Below, piece by piece: positions 9,520-20,919 of a stretch of 64,000 nucleotides of DNA. Both the position numbers and the translations under genes were made by a program. The first letter of the stretch is position 1; each line of letters opens with the position of its first letter. The stretch covers positions 1 to 64,000 of the forward strand of contig JBAOKB010000071.1 of assembly GCA_037044905.1 (NCBI GenBank), in the 5' to 3' direction. This stretch comes from Hortaea werneckii (taxonomy: Eukaryota; Ascomycota; Dothideomycetes; Mycosphaerellales; Teratosphaeriaceae). The notes beneath the pieces are model-generated. The model saw only the letters and a program-made list of their open reading frames with translations, ran no database searches and was not told where the DNA came from.

Positions 9520-10920
9520 GGTTCAAAGCCCCTCCACGCTCTGTGTAACAAGTCTGCTTTTGGGAAGTCCTAGCGTGTTAGTCCAAGTTAGGTTGATCAT
9601 TGTAAGCCTCGCAGCTAGCCTTAGAAGCACGCTCTCGAACTCTTCATTGCCCGCCTCTGCGAGCAGCTCTTCCTGAAAGCCATCACAGCGTTCGGTCGTG
9701 CAGGTCTCCATTTGCTCGTGAAGAGGGATCTGGACTTGCGTGAGACGACGAGCAGCTTCCCCGAGGCAACTATCGATGGATACGTGTCGGCACCTCGAAA
9801 TCCTCGACCGCTTGGTCTGACGCCCTACGCTGCTAATCCGCAAACCAACGCCATGTCGTACACGCGGTTGTGAATTGTCTGCTTCAACAACCCAATGCAA
9901 AACAACAAACAAGCTTCCTGCATCTCGGTCGTCGCCGGTTTTCCCTCCTCGCCTTCTGCTCTGCTGTCGGTATGCGTACTCTCGCTCTCGATGTTACTCG
10001 ATTCGTCTGCTCTGTCCACCGTCGATCTTGCTACTGCCATCATTTGCTCAAACGCCTGGTCCTGCCTACGATCAAATTTGTACGACGGGTTCTTCTACGA
10101 ATGAACTCGTCTTGTGCGTATAAAAAACATCACGATCTGCTGCCAATACCGACCTTGCATTCTAATGTCGGCCCGGTTTGATATAGTTCCAACCGACGGA
10201 TAATGTTTTGGTGCGTTTCTGTGCGGGTTGCGTCGAACCGTAACATGACCCCGCTACGGAATACCGTGTCCTGGCTGGCTAACGCTAACTCGCCTATCGT
10301 CCCCAAATCGCTGCTATGGCTCGCTCGTTGTTGTTCGCTTTGTTCTTGCCTTGGGCTGTCTCTTCTTCGACTGTCGGCTCTCGTACACATCGAAAAGTAT
10401 CCTTACACAGTTGCAATCTTCCAAATACGGGGATGCATCCTGTCCGCCTCAACCATGAGCTGACTTCGCCCGTCTCACCCGCTCGTATCGTGTCGTCTGA
10501 TCGGATCCTGTCGTGATCTTACGATGGCTGCTCCCACGCTCCTGACCAAGACTTTTCATCTCTGCTCTGTCTGACGCTTTTGTCGCTTTGCTCTTCGCTA
10601 GATCCTACCTCGAATCATTGCTATGCTCCTTTTGTACAAGAAACCTCTGGCATCGGGCCACGCGCCAACGCTCCAGAACCTGGCGTTCAACTTCTTCCCT
10701 CTTCAATGTGCCCGATCCATCTCGGTTCTGACCTGCAGAAATCTTGTGCTTTTTACGCCAATGCACTTTCATCGTGTCTATACCCCGCCAAACGTAGTCC
10801 TGTTTACAGTCATTCAAGGCATTTACGTTGTTGACCGACCCACAAATACTCTCATCAAGTCAAATATGGGCTAACGAGCGCTCTGAACCGCTAGCACTAT
10901 TCGCAGGCGACGCCTCTGTT
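9520..10920 (-). pseudogene. Decayed OrsD/DUF3505-family gene (relative of helicase N-terminus)
   Basis: Read on the minus strand, separated pieces follow the same order as the N-terminal half of the helicase at 183-5285. About 10860-10605 gives DYVWRGIDTMKVHWRKKH and later RCQRFLVQ, matching HCRKEH and CCQRF there. About 10105-10035 gives SYKFDRRQDQAFEQMMAVAR, matching YTLTDGQ..LGAMQSLAR. About 9940-9830 gives LLFCIGLLKQTIHNRVYDMA then LVCGLAA, and after a TAG stop GVRPSGRGFRGADTYPSIVA, matching SMLDQELLDDEF..ALAVLGL. In-frame stops occur in the zinc-finger region, after SNDSR, before KNPSYKF, and where a Leu is expected after GLAA. No helicase motif was found in this copy. It is a degenerate gene, not a working one; the ends are approximate. 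Confidence 0.55.
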
Positions 10921-13900
10921 GACTGACTAAATGCGCAACCCTATACAACCCTTGTCAAGTCGAGCTAATTAGAGATGCACGGCTCTTTGCAGGAAGCACG
11001 GTAGGCCGTCAGTTAGGGAGCCGGCATCTAAGAAAAGCGACCACGAGCAATTCATTCAATCAACATGGAGCGCCCCATTTCAATCGGTCATGTAATCAGG
11101 CGCATTGAAGCTCGTGAGGCAGGCAACACTACCTTGATTTGAGCTTATAACCGATCAACCAACTAATGACAAGGCTAGGAAGTATTGGTATTGGTTACAT
11201 CCCGTCTAGAAGTGAGGAAGAAGCGATAGATCCACATAGTACGCGATATTCTCAGACTTCAGTGCAATAAGCGAGGTCTACTACGTAAGTGAGCAAAGAC
11301 AGCCGGCCTTTACTTATGGAGTATGCAGCCAAACCTTGAAGTCCGCATTTACGAGGCATTATAAGCCGACACCGTCTTCGAGGCTAGACATGTCGACACC
11401 TGTTCTTATTTTCCATGATGCACCACTACGCCTACCGAAGCGACCACACATACTGTATTCACGCTGACTTAAGTTCGAGTAGTGCATCCAAGCTGAACCT
11501 TCAGTCCTCTTCCTCTTCGTACGTCTTCACTGATGCTCGTAAACCTGTCAACATAGTCGCATGCTTCAAGGCTATAGACTTACGGTGCTTGAACGAGCAA
11601 GTTTAGGCGAGAAGAAGTGGCGTACAAAACATGTGAGAAGCATGCCATGTTCGGTCACATGCGACGTTATAGAGCGGGGAGCTCAACTGCGGTCCCTTTA
11701 GGGCAAGAACCAAAAAGCTGTGGGTAGGATTTCGACCGAATGGTCTCTCGCGTGCGCTACCAACCCACAGATCGCTACACAGGGATATAATACATCTGAG
11801 TCTTAGTTGGACCCGCAATCATGACAGCTCCTGTTAAAACAAGTCCTGTGAAACAGGTTTGCCTTATTCTTAGGACAATGAAGGACGTCACATTCTAGGC
11901 ATGACGCTCTGTCTCGTCGATTGTTTGGTTCCATCGCGGCATTAGTGGCGACTGGTATGGTTCCCACTACGATCAATCGTCTGTGTAGACATTAGTCTTG
12001 GAAGTACCTAGTCTCATGACACCTACACTAGCTGGCCACAGCTCGCTTTGGTCTACCCGAGACGTATGGCTACTGTCAGGAGTGTCGCATGTTCTCGTCC
12101 GCGCTTTTTCAAATTTGCAGTCATTCTTATCTAGTCATTCTATCCTAGTCATCCTCTTCAAGTCCTCCGCTTCAAGTCTCGAAGTCGCCATATTCATGAT
12201 CGTTCATCGTTTGTCGTAGTTGCGCGAGACTACGAATAATGTCGCCTACGCGGCAGGACTGATGAACGCAGATACGAGAAAGACCCCATACGAAAGCATT
12301 TCCACTTAGGAAGCGATTGCATACTAGAGATCAATAGCGCGAGCTCAAAGCTTGGTAGCGACGGTAACTCTGACCTACTTCGCCTACAAGATGTGCGTGC
12401 CCCAGAGAAAATGATGACACAGGGTGTAGTTGAGATCTCTTGCTCGGCTAGTGACTCTGGGGACCGCGATCCGCTGTCGGGGATCGAGCAGCGTTTGTTG
12501 TTGAAGGCGATAGTGTACCAGTCGGTAGAATGGCTAGCATGAACGAAACTGATGGGCGTGGTATGGCTTCAAGCTCAAGCCTTCCCAGTGATTGACCCAT
12601 CGAGAGCAGACGCACTTGGGGGCAGGCTTTGATCAGCTCGCACTCAAGCCTCATTGATACCAAGCCCGACGCCCATGCCTCACGGATGCTATATCGAGCC
12701 TGCAATGAACGTATGAAGCCAGATTTGACGACGCTGCTAGATACAATGTATGGCGCAGGCCTCGCTAAAGGGTGAGCCACAGAAAGTATGCTCGAGTCTA
12801 GAGCAAGTTGGTGGACATTAGTGGGAATAAGAGAGACGGTATAGCGTCGTAAGGCTCCATTCGGGTGCCATTGTTTTGGGTATATTCGTCAGAATCGGGC
12901 TCTTGTCCTGCCAATCATTCGGAATGGGAAAGCAGGACCTGGTCAAGCACCGCAGGCGGAAGAAGGGACAGAGCCTGTGTGTCCTGGCTTCATGGGCCAA
13001 ACAAGATAGAAGAGTATGAGCTTCAAGGTTGCGCTCTAGCAAATCCTCGTTAGCACGCTCAACAAGGTCTGGCTGCGCCATTGTCCACACTCGCGGACGA
13101 CGATTCGATAGGAGCAATATGCGTGCGTCATCGGAAGGTCCGAAGGAAGTTGAGTATCGTCCATCAGTACTTTGGTTGTGGGATTCAAAATCGATAGCCA
13201 AATGGTGCTATAGCACGGGCAGCAAGAAGGTGAGGACGAGAGTGGGAGCGACGGCTGGCAAAGATGGAGACAGGCAATAATAAGAGCGTTTGACTATGGA
13301 AACGGCGCGACTCCTTTTCCCCTTTTCCTCCGACGTCTCCCCTGCGTGAGCTGCGAGATAGGCGAAGCATGGCGTGCATATGGTTCGTTGAACGGGTTCA
13401 GCCGTGCTATAGATGTTCTGCTATCGCCCGGGTAATTCTTGTTGCATCGACGCCATCGCGTCGACATCGCTGGCTGTCAGCTCAACTGTTTGGATTGAGT
13501 TTATTCCCTCGTTAGTAGCGCTGGATCGCCCACGCACTAGACGCGGGTGTTCCTGCGTCGGAGCGGCCGCCATGCCCGATTGAGGGCTGGACTGACCGCT
13601 TCCGGCAAGACCCTCCCTCCCGTGCCAAGCCCAAGATGGGCCAACTTCACCCCGTTCACCCAGTTTCTGCTGCTTCACCACCACCGACTCCCCGGTTATC
13701 CGCACTCCTGGATTATCAACGTGCGATGAGTCTGCCCAGGATGACCCACATCTCTAACTGCTATCACATCTGGACTCTCTGGTCCGTTGACACCGGCCTG
13801 CTGGCTCGCCCGTGGCTTAAGACATCACTTAAGCTAGGAAGTCTTCTGCGCTGCCTCCTATGCCAGCATGATGGACGCCACAGGCTCTCGAGATGGCCCG

Positions 13901-14233
13901 CCTTTCTCAGGCCGTCCATGGCATCACGGCGTGTCTCAAGCTGGGACTATCGCAATAATCTCCTTGTACTATTGCAGCCATGATGTTCATGTCCCTATCA
14001 CCAACCTGGTGTTGTCCTATCTGCCTCCGTTTAAAACCCTTCCGGTACGCCAGCGACAAATTGTTTTCCCTTTCCTCACCCTTTTCGCCTTGGTGCTTCA
14101 CAGCAGAAGGTATCTCTTTGCAACGTATCTCGACGATAGGGCGATCATTCGTTTCGAGCCCTCGTCCTATCACGTTGCCTCATTTCCTTTTATTTCGTAA
14201 CTCTTCTCCAGAAACTTTCGATTCAGATTAATC
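10921..14233. other. Gene-poor region
   Basis: About 3.3 kb with no supportable gene. Frames up to about 127 codons (12818-13201 and 12448-12780, both minus) show no motif, signal peptide or membrane pattern. The last few hundred bases are presumably the promoter of the repeat-protein gene starting at 14234. Confidence 0.45.
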
Positions 14234-17200
14234 ATGAAGGGCGCCACCTTGTTTCTCGCCTTCCTGGCGAGTCTCGAGCCGGCGTACTCTTTGCCCGGTT
14301 GGGGTAGACTTGCAAGGAATGCCAACGACCTGAACAAGGTCGAGGCTGAGATGGCGAGGGCCGGCAAGGGCCGTCGTTGGGGAAGTGGACCGTGGGGTAC
14401 TGGTGGCAGCAATAGTACTTACGGCACTGGTTTGACGACTGGAACTGGTGGAACGGGCGTCGCAGGCCCAACAGGATTCACCCGCAGTGGTTCATACATT
14501 GGCGATGGGGTTGGTGGCAGCGCTGGTGAGTAGCCCGCGGATTCATCATCTTGCATTTCCACTGACACGTCCTTTCACAGCTCCCCAAACCACCCAGACC
14601 GTCAGCACAGTCCAGACCGATTATACTACTGTCTATCCAACGTCTTCCTACCTCACCGCCGATGGCAATGATTACACCAGGACATACGAGACGACCGTCG
14701 TTGTTCCTACCACCTACGAAACCACCTTGACTATTACCGTCTACCCGAGTGCTACGGGTGGCAAGCAACCGAACGGTCAGCCTCAGATGACTTCGGCCAA
14801 GGAAACCGCCCCTGCGCAGCAAACCGAGCCAGCGAGTGGCGAGCCGTGGACCGTCGTTACATCGACCGAAGTGGAGACGATCTATCCCACTGTATATCCG
14901 ACTGCTACTCGGTACACTTCCAACGGCCAGCCTCAGATCAGCTCCTGGGATGAAACCTCAACGGTTACGACTGCCTACACAACCACCATCACCCTCACAA
15001 TCCCGTATGCTGAAACGGGCAAGCCTGGGAAGGGTCCAGGAAAGGGAGGTTGGCATGGTGGATGGGGTCAGTGGACCAAGGGCAACTCGCCACACACCGT
15101 GGAGACTACCCGCGAGGTCGAAACTGAGTACACCACCGTCTACCCGACCGCCACCCGGTACACGTCCAATCGTCAACCTCACTACACCTCTTGGGATGCA
15201 ACCTCGACGGTGACGAGTACCTATACCACGACCCTCACCTTTACGATCCCTGCGACCAGGGTGCCTCATCCCAGCGGTGGATACGGCGGCGGCTACCCCA
15301 CGAAGAAGCCGGGCGACGGGTACCCAACGCAGAAGCCCCTGCCCCCGGGCTCGACGTACACCACTTACACGACCGTGTACACTACTACGGGTAATGCTTA
15401 CCCGGTGTCCACGATTACGGAGACCCTTACCTCAATGGTTACGAAGACCATTCAGGGCACCGTTACGCCGTCGCCGACCACATATACCACCACTTACACG
15501 GTCTCGGCCGGTCCTGGATCTCCTATTACATCTGTGGTTACGGAGACATTTACTCCGATTGTGACGACGACAATTCCCAGCACTGTATACCCGTCTCCAA
15601 CGACTTACACAACGACTTATACCTTGCCTGCTGGTCCGGGATCTGTTACAACGGAGACTGTTACTTCTCTAGTTACCCAGACTGTTTCTGGTACTGTGAG
15701 CCCGTCCCCAACCACTTACACCACGACCTATACTCTGCCGGCTGGCCCTGGATCGGTTACCACAGAGACCCTCACTTCTTTCATTACTACGACCGTTCCT
15801 GGAAGTGTTGTTCCGTCTACAACGACGTATACGACAACATTTACGCCTTCGGCCGGCCCAGGATCTGTTACAACCCTAACTTCGCTGATCACGACCACGG
15901 TTTCGGGTACTCCGATTACAAGTCCGACCACATTTACGACGACCGCTACGGCGTCTGCTGGTCCGGGATCTCTTACCACGAGCACTGTTACCTCCATCGT
16001 GACGACCGCTGTTCCGATCAACTCTACGACGTCTTCCTCGATGTCCAGCACCAGCAACAGTGGGGCAGGTCCAATTAGCAACACGCGTTCCTCGACTATG
16101 AGTGGAAACATGACCAGCTCTATGATGACCGGCACAGGTGGCCCAATTCAACCGAGCCGCTCGTCTACCATGAGTGGCAACATGACCAGCTCCATGTTAA
16201 CTGGCACGGGCGGTCCAATCCAGCCGAGCCGCTCTTCGACTATGAGTGGAAACATGACCAGCTCTATGATGACTGGCACAGGTAGCTCTACCTTCGCTCC
16301 GACCAGCCTGACTCGCTCGATGAACAGCACCATGTCTGGTACCGCAACAGGAGGCCCAATCCAGCCGAGCCGCTCTTCCACTATGAGTGGTAACATGACC
16401 TCTTCCATGATGACTGGCACGGGTAGCTCTACCTTCGCTCCGACCAGCCTGACTCGCTCGATGAACAGCACCATGCCGGGTACCGCTACAGGTGGTCCAA
16501 TTCAGCCCAGCCGTTCGTCTACCATGAGTGGCAACATGACTTCCTCTATGATGACTGGGACCGGTAGCTCTACCTTCGCCCCGACTAGCCTTACCCGCTC
16601 GATGAATAGCACCATGCAGGGTACCGGGACAGCTGGACCAATTAACCCCACTCGTTCTTCGACCATGTCGAACAGCACCATGCCCGGTACAGGGACAGCT
16701 GGCCCAATTAACCCCACTCGTTCCTCGACCATGTCGAACAGCACCATGCCCGGTACGGGGACAGCCGGCCCTGTCAACCCCACTCGTTCTTCGACCATGT
16801 CGAACAGCACCATGCCCGGTACAGGGACAGCTGGCCCAATTAACCCCACTCGTTCCTCGACCATGTCGAACAGCACCATGCCCGGTACGGGGACAGCCGG
16901 CCCTGTCAACCCCACTCGTTCTTCGACCATGTCAAACAGCACTATGCCCGGTACCGGGACAGCTGGCCCTATCAGTCAGACCCGTTCTTCGACCATGAGC
17001 ATGAGTGGAAACATGACTTCGTCTATGATGCCCACCGCCAGCGGTTCGGTCAGCAACAGCGCCAATGTTACTTCTATGATGCCCACCGCGAGCGGCTCTG
17101 CGAGCAACAGCGCCAACAACACGGCAACAGCTGGCCCGATCAACCCAAGCCGTTCGTCGACTATGAGCGGGAACATGACTTCGTCTATGATGCCTACCGC

Positions 17201-19922
17201 CAGCGGTTCGGTCAGCAGCAGCGTCAATGCCACTTCCATGATGCCGACGGCGAGCGGCTCTGCGAGCAACAGCGCGAACAACACGGCAACGGCTGGCCCG
17301 ATCAACCCAACCCGTTCATCGACCATGAGTGGGAACATGACTTCCTCCATGATGCCGACGGCTAGCGGCTCTGCTAGCAACAGCGCGAACTCGACCATGA
17401 CTTCGCAGAGCGGCACCGCCAGCGCTGGCCCCATCACCAACAGCGCCAACTCGACCATGAGCTCGTCGACCTTGAGCGGCACTGCCACTGCTGGACCGAT
17501 CACCAACAGCGCAAACTCGACGACATCTGCTGGCCCTACTTCCAGTGGAGCTTCTACGGGAGGTCCGATCAGCAACAGTGCAAACTCCACGACGTCGAAC
17601 GGAGACGCTACCGCTGGTCCTATTAGCAACACCAGGAGCTCCACTGCCAGCGCTGGTACCATGAGCAACAGTGCCAACTCGACTAGCTCTTCGGCCCCGG
17701 CAACGAGCTCCACTGGCAGCAGCGCTGGTCCGATTAGTAACAGTGCCAACTCGACCAGCTCTTCGGCCCCGGCAACGAGCTCCACTGGCAGCAGCGCTGG
17801 TCCGATTAGCAACAGTGCCAACTCGACCAGCTCTTCGGCCCCGGCAACGAGCTCCACTGGCAGCAGCGCTGGTCCGATTAGCAACAGTGCCAACTCGACG
17901 AGCTCCTCCGTCCCGGCTACGACCAGCTCGTCTGCCAGCGCGGGTCCGATTAGCAACAGCGCAAACTCCACTAGCTCTTCCGCCCCGGCTACGACCAGCT
18001 CCTCCGCCATGACCTCGAGCTCCTCTGCTAGCGCTGGAACAATTAGCAACAGCGCAAACTCCACCGCTCCAGCCTCTTCAACATCGAGCGCGGGCTCTGA
18101 CGCTGACCCTATCGGCAACACCAGGAGTTCATCTTCTTCTGCGGCTTCCGCTACGATCAGCAACAGTGCGAACTCGACTATCACGCAAAGCCCTAGCACT
18201 TCTACGACGGCTTCGGATGTGACGTTCACTACCACCAATTCCAATGGAGACCCAATCATCGGCATTTCCCTTGGTGATGGCGGCGTAACGCTGGGAGTGA
18301 GCACTCTTGTGTCCGCTAGTGTCGGCCTTGGTGATTCAACCATCACCTCAAGCCCCAGTACTACGACGGCCTCGACGGCGTCGGACACGACTTTCACAAC
18401 CACCAACTCCAACGGAGACCCAATTCTTGGCATTTCCCTTGGGGACGGCGGTGTTACGCTCGGGGTGAGCACTCTTGTGTCCGCTAGCGTTGGTCTTGGA
18501 GATTCTACCATTACCTCAAGCCCTAGTACTACGACGGCTTCGGACACGACTTTCACGACAACCAACTCCAACGGAGATCCAATTATTGGTATTTCCCTTG
18601 GTGACGGCGGTGTCACGCTCGGGGTAAGCAGTCTCGCGTCGGCTAGTGTTGGCTTGGGTGACTCAACCATCACCTCAAGCCCAAGTGTAACTTCCTCCGC
18701 CTCGGACGTCACCTTTACGACCACGAACTCCAATGGAGACCCTATTCTCGGTGTGTCTCTCGGTAGTGGTGGAGTAACGCTTGGTGTCAGCAGTCTCGCA
18801 TCCGCTAGTGTTGGCCTGGGAGGTGATTCAACCATCACGTCAAGCCCGAGCTCATCCACATCTGCTTCGGACGTCACCTTCACAACCACGAACTCCAACG
18901 GCCAGCCTATCCTCGGTGTCTCTCTTGGCAGCGGCGGTGTGACGCTCGGGGTAAGCAGTCTGGTATCCGCAAGTGTTGGTCCTGATTCGACTATCACCTC
19001 AAGCCCGAGCCAATCCACATCTGCGTCGGATGTCACTTTCACAACCACCAATTCCAACGGTGAGCCGCTGATTGGTGTATCGCTTGGCAGCGGTGGCGTC
19101 TCTCTCGGTGTAGGCGGTACCAGTGGTGTTGCGTCGGTCGGTATCGGAGGGTCCGACTCTACAACCTCGACGACTCCTGCTTCGACTACTGCGGACGGCA
19201 GCAGCTCGACCATTACCCAAAGCCCCAGCCTAAGCTCATCCGCATCGGACACGACTTTCACAACCACCAACTCTAACGGTGACCCTCTGATTGGCGTATC
19301 CCTTGGCAACGGCGGCGTGTCGCTCGGTGTCGGTGGCACCAGTGGAGGTCTTGTATCCGCTACTGTTGGCGACGGTGCATCCACCAGCTCTTCCGGAAGC
19401 GGTGCGAGCCAGACTGCCAGCTCAACTACTCCGGGAAGCAGCTCGACCATCACACAAAGTCCTAGCTCGTCCACGTCTTCGGATGTGACCTTTACAACCA
19501 CCAACTCCAACGGCGAGCCTCTTGTCGGCGTATCTCTTGGCAACGGGGGTGTATCCCTTGGCGCTGGTGGTACCGGCGGAGGTCTTGTATCCGCCACTGT
19601 TGGTGACAGTGCGACAACTAGCTCCACTAGAGAGGCGTCAACCTCGTCTGCCTCGTCCGGATCGCCTGCCTCTACTAGCAATTCTGCCTCCTCGACTGGA
19701 CCTGCGTCAGCCTCATCTGCCTCGCCCGCTTCTACCAGCAGCTCTGCTTCGTCGACCATCACTCAAACACCAAGCTTGACCACGTCTATTGCCTCGGGTT
19801 CGACATTCACGACTACTTCTAACGGTGAGCCTGTCGTCGGCGTCGGCATTGGTGGTGGCAGTGTATCCCTTGGTGTTGGCGGTACCGGTGGAGGTCTTGT
19901 GGGTGCCACTGCTAGCGTTTAA
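14234..19922 (+). CDS. Giant secreted Ser/Thr-rich tandem-repeat protein
   Basis: Two exons, 14234-14525 and 14581-19922, joined across a 55-nt GT..AG intron, giving 1877 aa. The start opens a signal peptide (MKGATLFLAFLASLEPAYS). A Gly-rich stretch follows. Then come Tyr/Thr-rich units with TTVYPTATRYTSN, five TTYTTTYT..AGPGSVTTET repeats (about 15480-16010), blocks of SRSSTMSGNMTSSMM and NPTRSSTMSNSTMPGTGTAG (16080-17400), SNSANSTSSSAPATS repeats (17400-18180), and nine C-terminal repeats built on TFTTTNSNG then GVSLG.GGVSLGV (18200-19915). Its composition (Ser, Thr, Gly, Asn; few charges) suggests a heavily O-glycosylated cell-wall or adhesin-like protein. No clear hydrophobic GPI-addition tail is seen. 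Function is not identified; the repeat DNA is recent and variable-looking. Confidence 0.8.
16679..16930 (+). repeat. 126-bp higher-order tandem duplication
   Basis: Within the 63-bp (21-residue) repeat array of the giant surface protein, a pair of units, one ending GPIN and one GPVN, is duplicated as a 126-bp block. The sequence from about 16681 recurs almost base for base from about 16807, including synonymous-site differences between the two units. This implies a recent duplication. Confidence 0.8.
17667..17882 (+). repeat. Three 72-bp tandem repeats
   Basis: Three consecutive copies beginning AACAGTGCCAACTCGAC at 17667, 17739 and 17811, differing at very few bases. Each encodes a 24-residue Ser/Ala/Thr-rich unit starting NSANSTSSSAPATSS. 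They lie inside the giant surface protein gene. Confidence 0.85.
18200..19915 (+). repeat. Nine C-terminal coding repeats (TFTTTNSNG module)
   Basis: Nine units of about 48-85 codons each carry TFTTTNSNG(D/E/Q)P followed by a Gly-rich G(I/V)SLG.GGV(T/S)LGV strand and a Ser/Thr spacer STITSSPS. The last is degenerate (TFTTTSNGEP). The regular alternation suggests a repeated small beta module rather than random low complexity. Confidence 0.8.
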
Positions 19923-20919
19923 TCGCAAGTAAAGCGACGAGAAGGCATCTCCTACGATTGTGCTACAAGCTCTAATTATTTCTCCTTGAGTCTCAAGCTT
20001 TACGACGATCTTTTGATAATTATCAGCACAATGTACATGACGTAGTTTTGATTGTAGACAGAATGTACGTTTGAAATTGCGTAGTTCCCTTTCAACTTCT
20101 CCCGTCGCTCTCTTCCGAGGTCAGCGATAATGATTGAAGTGACTTCTTGCGCAAGGCGTTATGAAACCTAACCCCACCGATCGTCACTGTACATGGTCTA
20201 CTTTTCAGGAATATTGTTTGCCACTTTGCCCTTGTATTTGAGCCTTGAATGAATTGGCCGCCAGGACATTATGCAAAGAATAGATACTTACGAAGACCCG
20301 AAGAAGCTTCGTACGCAGAGAATAACTTGCAATGCTACAGGACCTACAGGCGTGGAACTGAATCTTGTTGGAGCTACGACACGAGGACATTTTGAAAGCC
20401 ACATCCTGCAGACGAGCAAACTTGCCGGGCGCCGTTACCCACCTCCACCAACACTTTCGCACGGTGAATATGTTCGAAAGCTTTGCACGACTCTTCATCT
20501 CTCAAAAGCCAGTCTAGTCGGAAGGTTTGGGACCTGGGATGCTGCGAGTTTGCGACCGTTTAATCTTGGCCCGCTTTCGTATCGTACCAATGACATGACC
20601 ATGTAGTCTTAGTCTTCACAACCCCTTCAAGCAATCGCGGGGACGTACACGTTGCGCTCTTACTCTATCGCGTGTACGTTCGACATGTAGATTCTGAGAA
20701 ACACTAATACAGAGGCATCACGTTGGCCGAAAGGCTTAAACTATTTGCGGATGAGCTTCGCATTGACATTCAACGACGCCGTTCGCAATCGTCATGCCGG
20801 AGAACGAATCATGGCAAGCGTGGAGACACGAATATATGTAGACGCCTACTGTAGGAGACTTGGCTTCGCTCTGGACGTTTTGTTGCTTCACATTGCCAAA
20901 TCCCAGGAAGACGCTGGCG
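19923..20919. other. Intergenic region
   Basis: No gene supported. An 111-codon plus frame at 20271-20606 lacks any recognisable feature. The region separates the giant repeat gene from the GMC pseudogene. Confidence 0.45.

Noticed and set aside
12448..13201. Two minus-strand frames of 110 and 127 codons in the gene-poor region
   Set aside because: No motif, signal peptide or membrane pattern and no supporting splice structure.
20271..20606. 111-codon plus frame upstream of the GMC pseudogene
   Set aside because: No recognisable feature; length expected by chance in this base composition.
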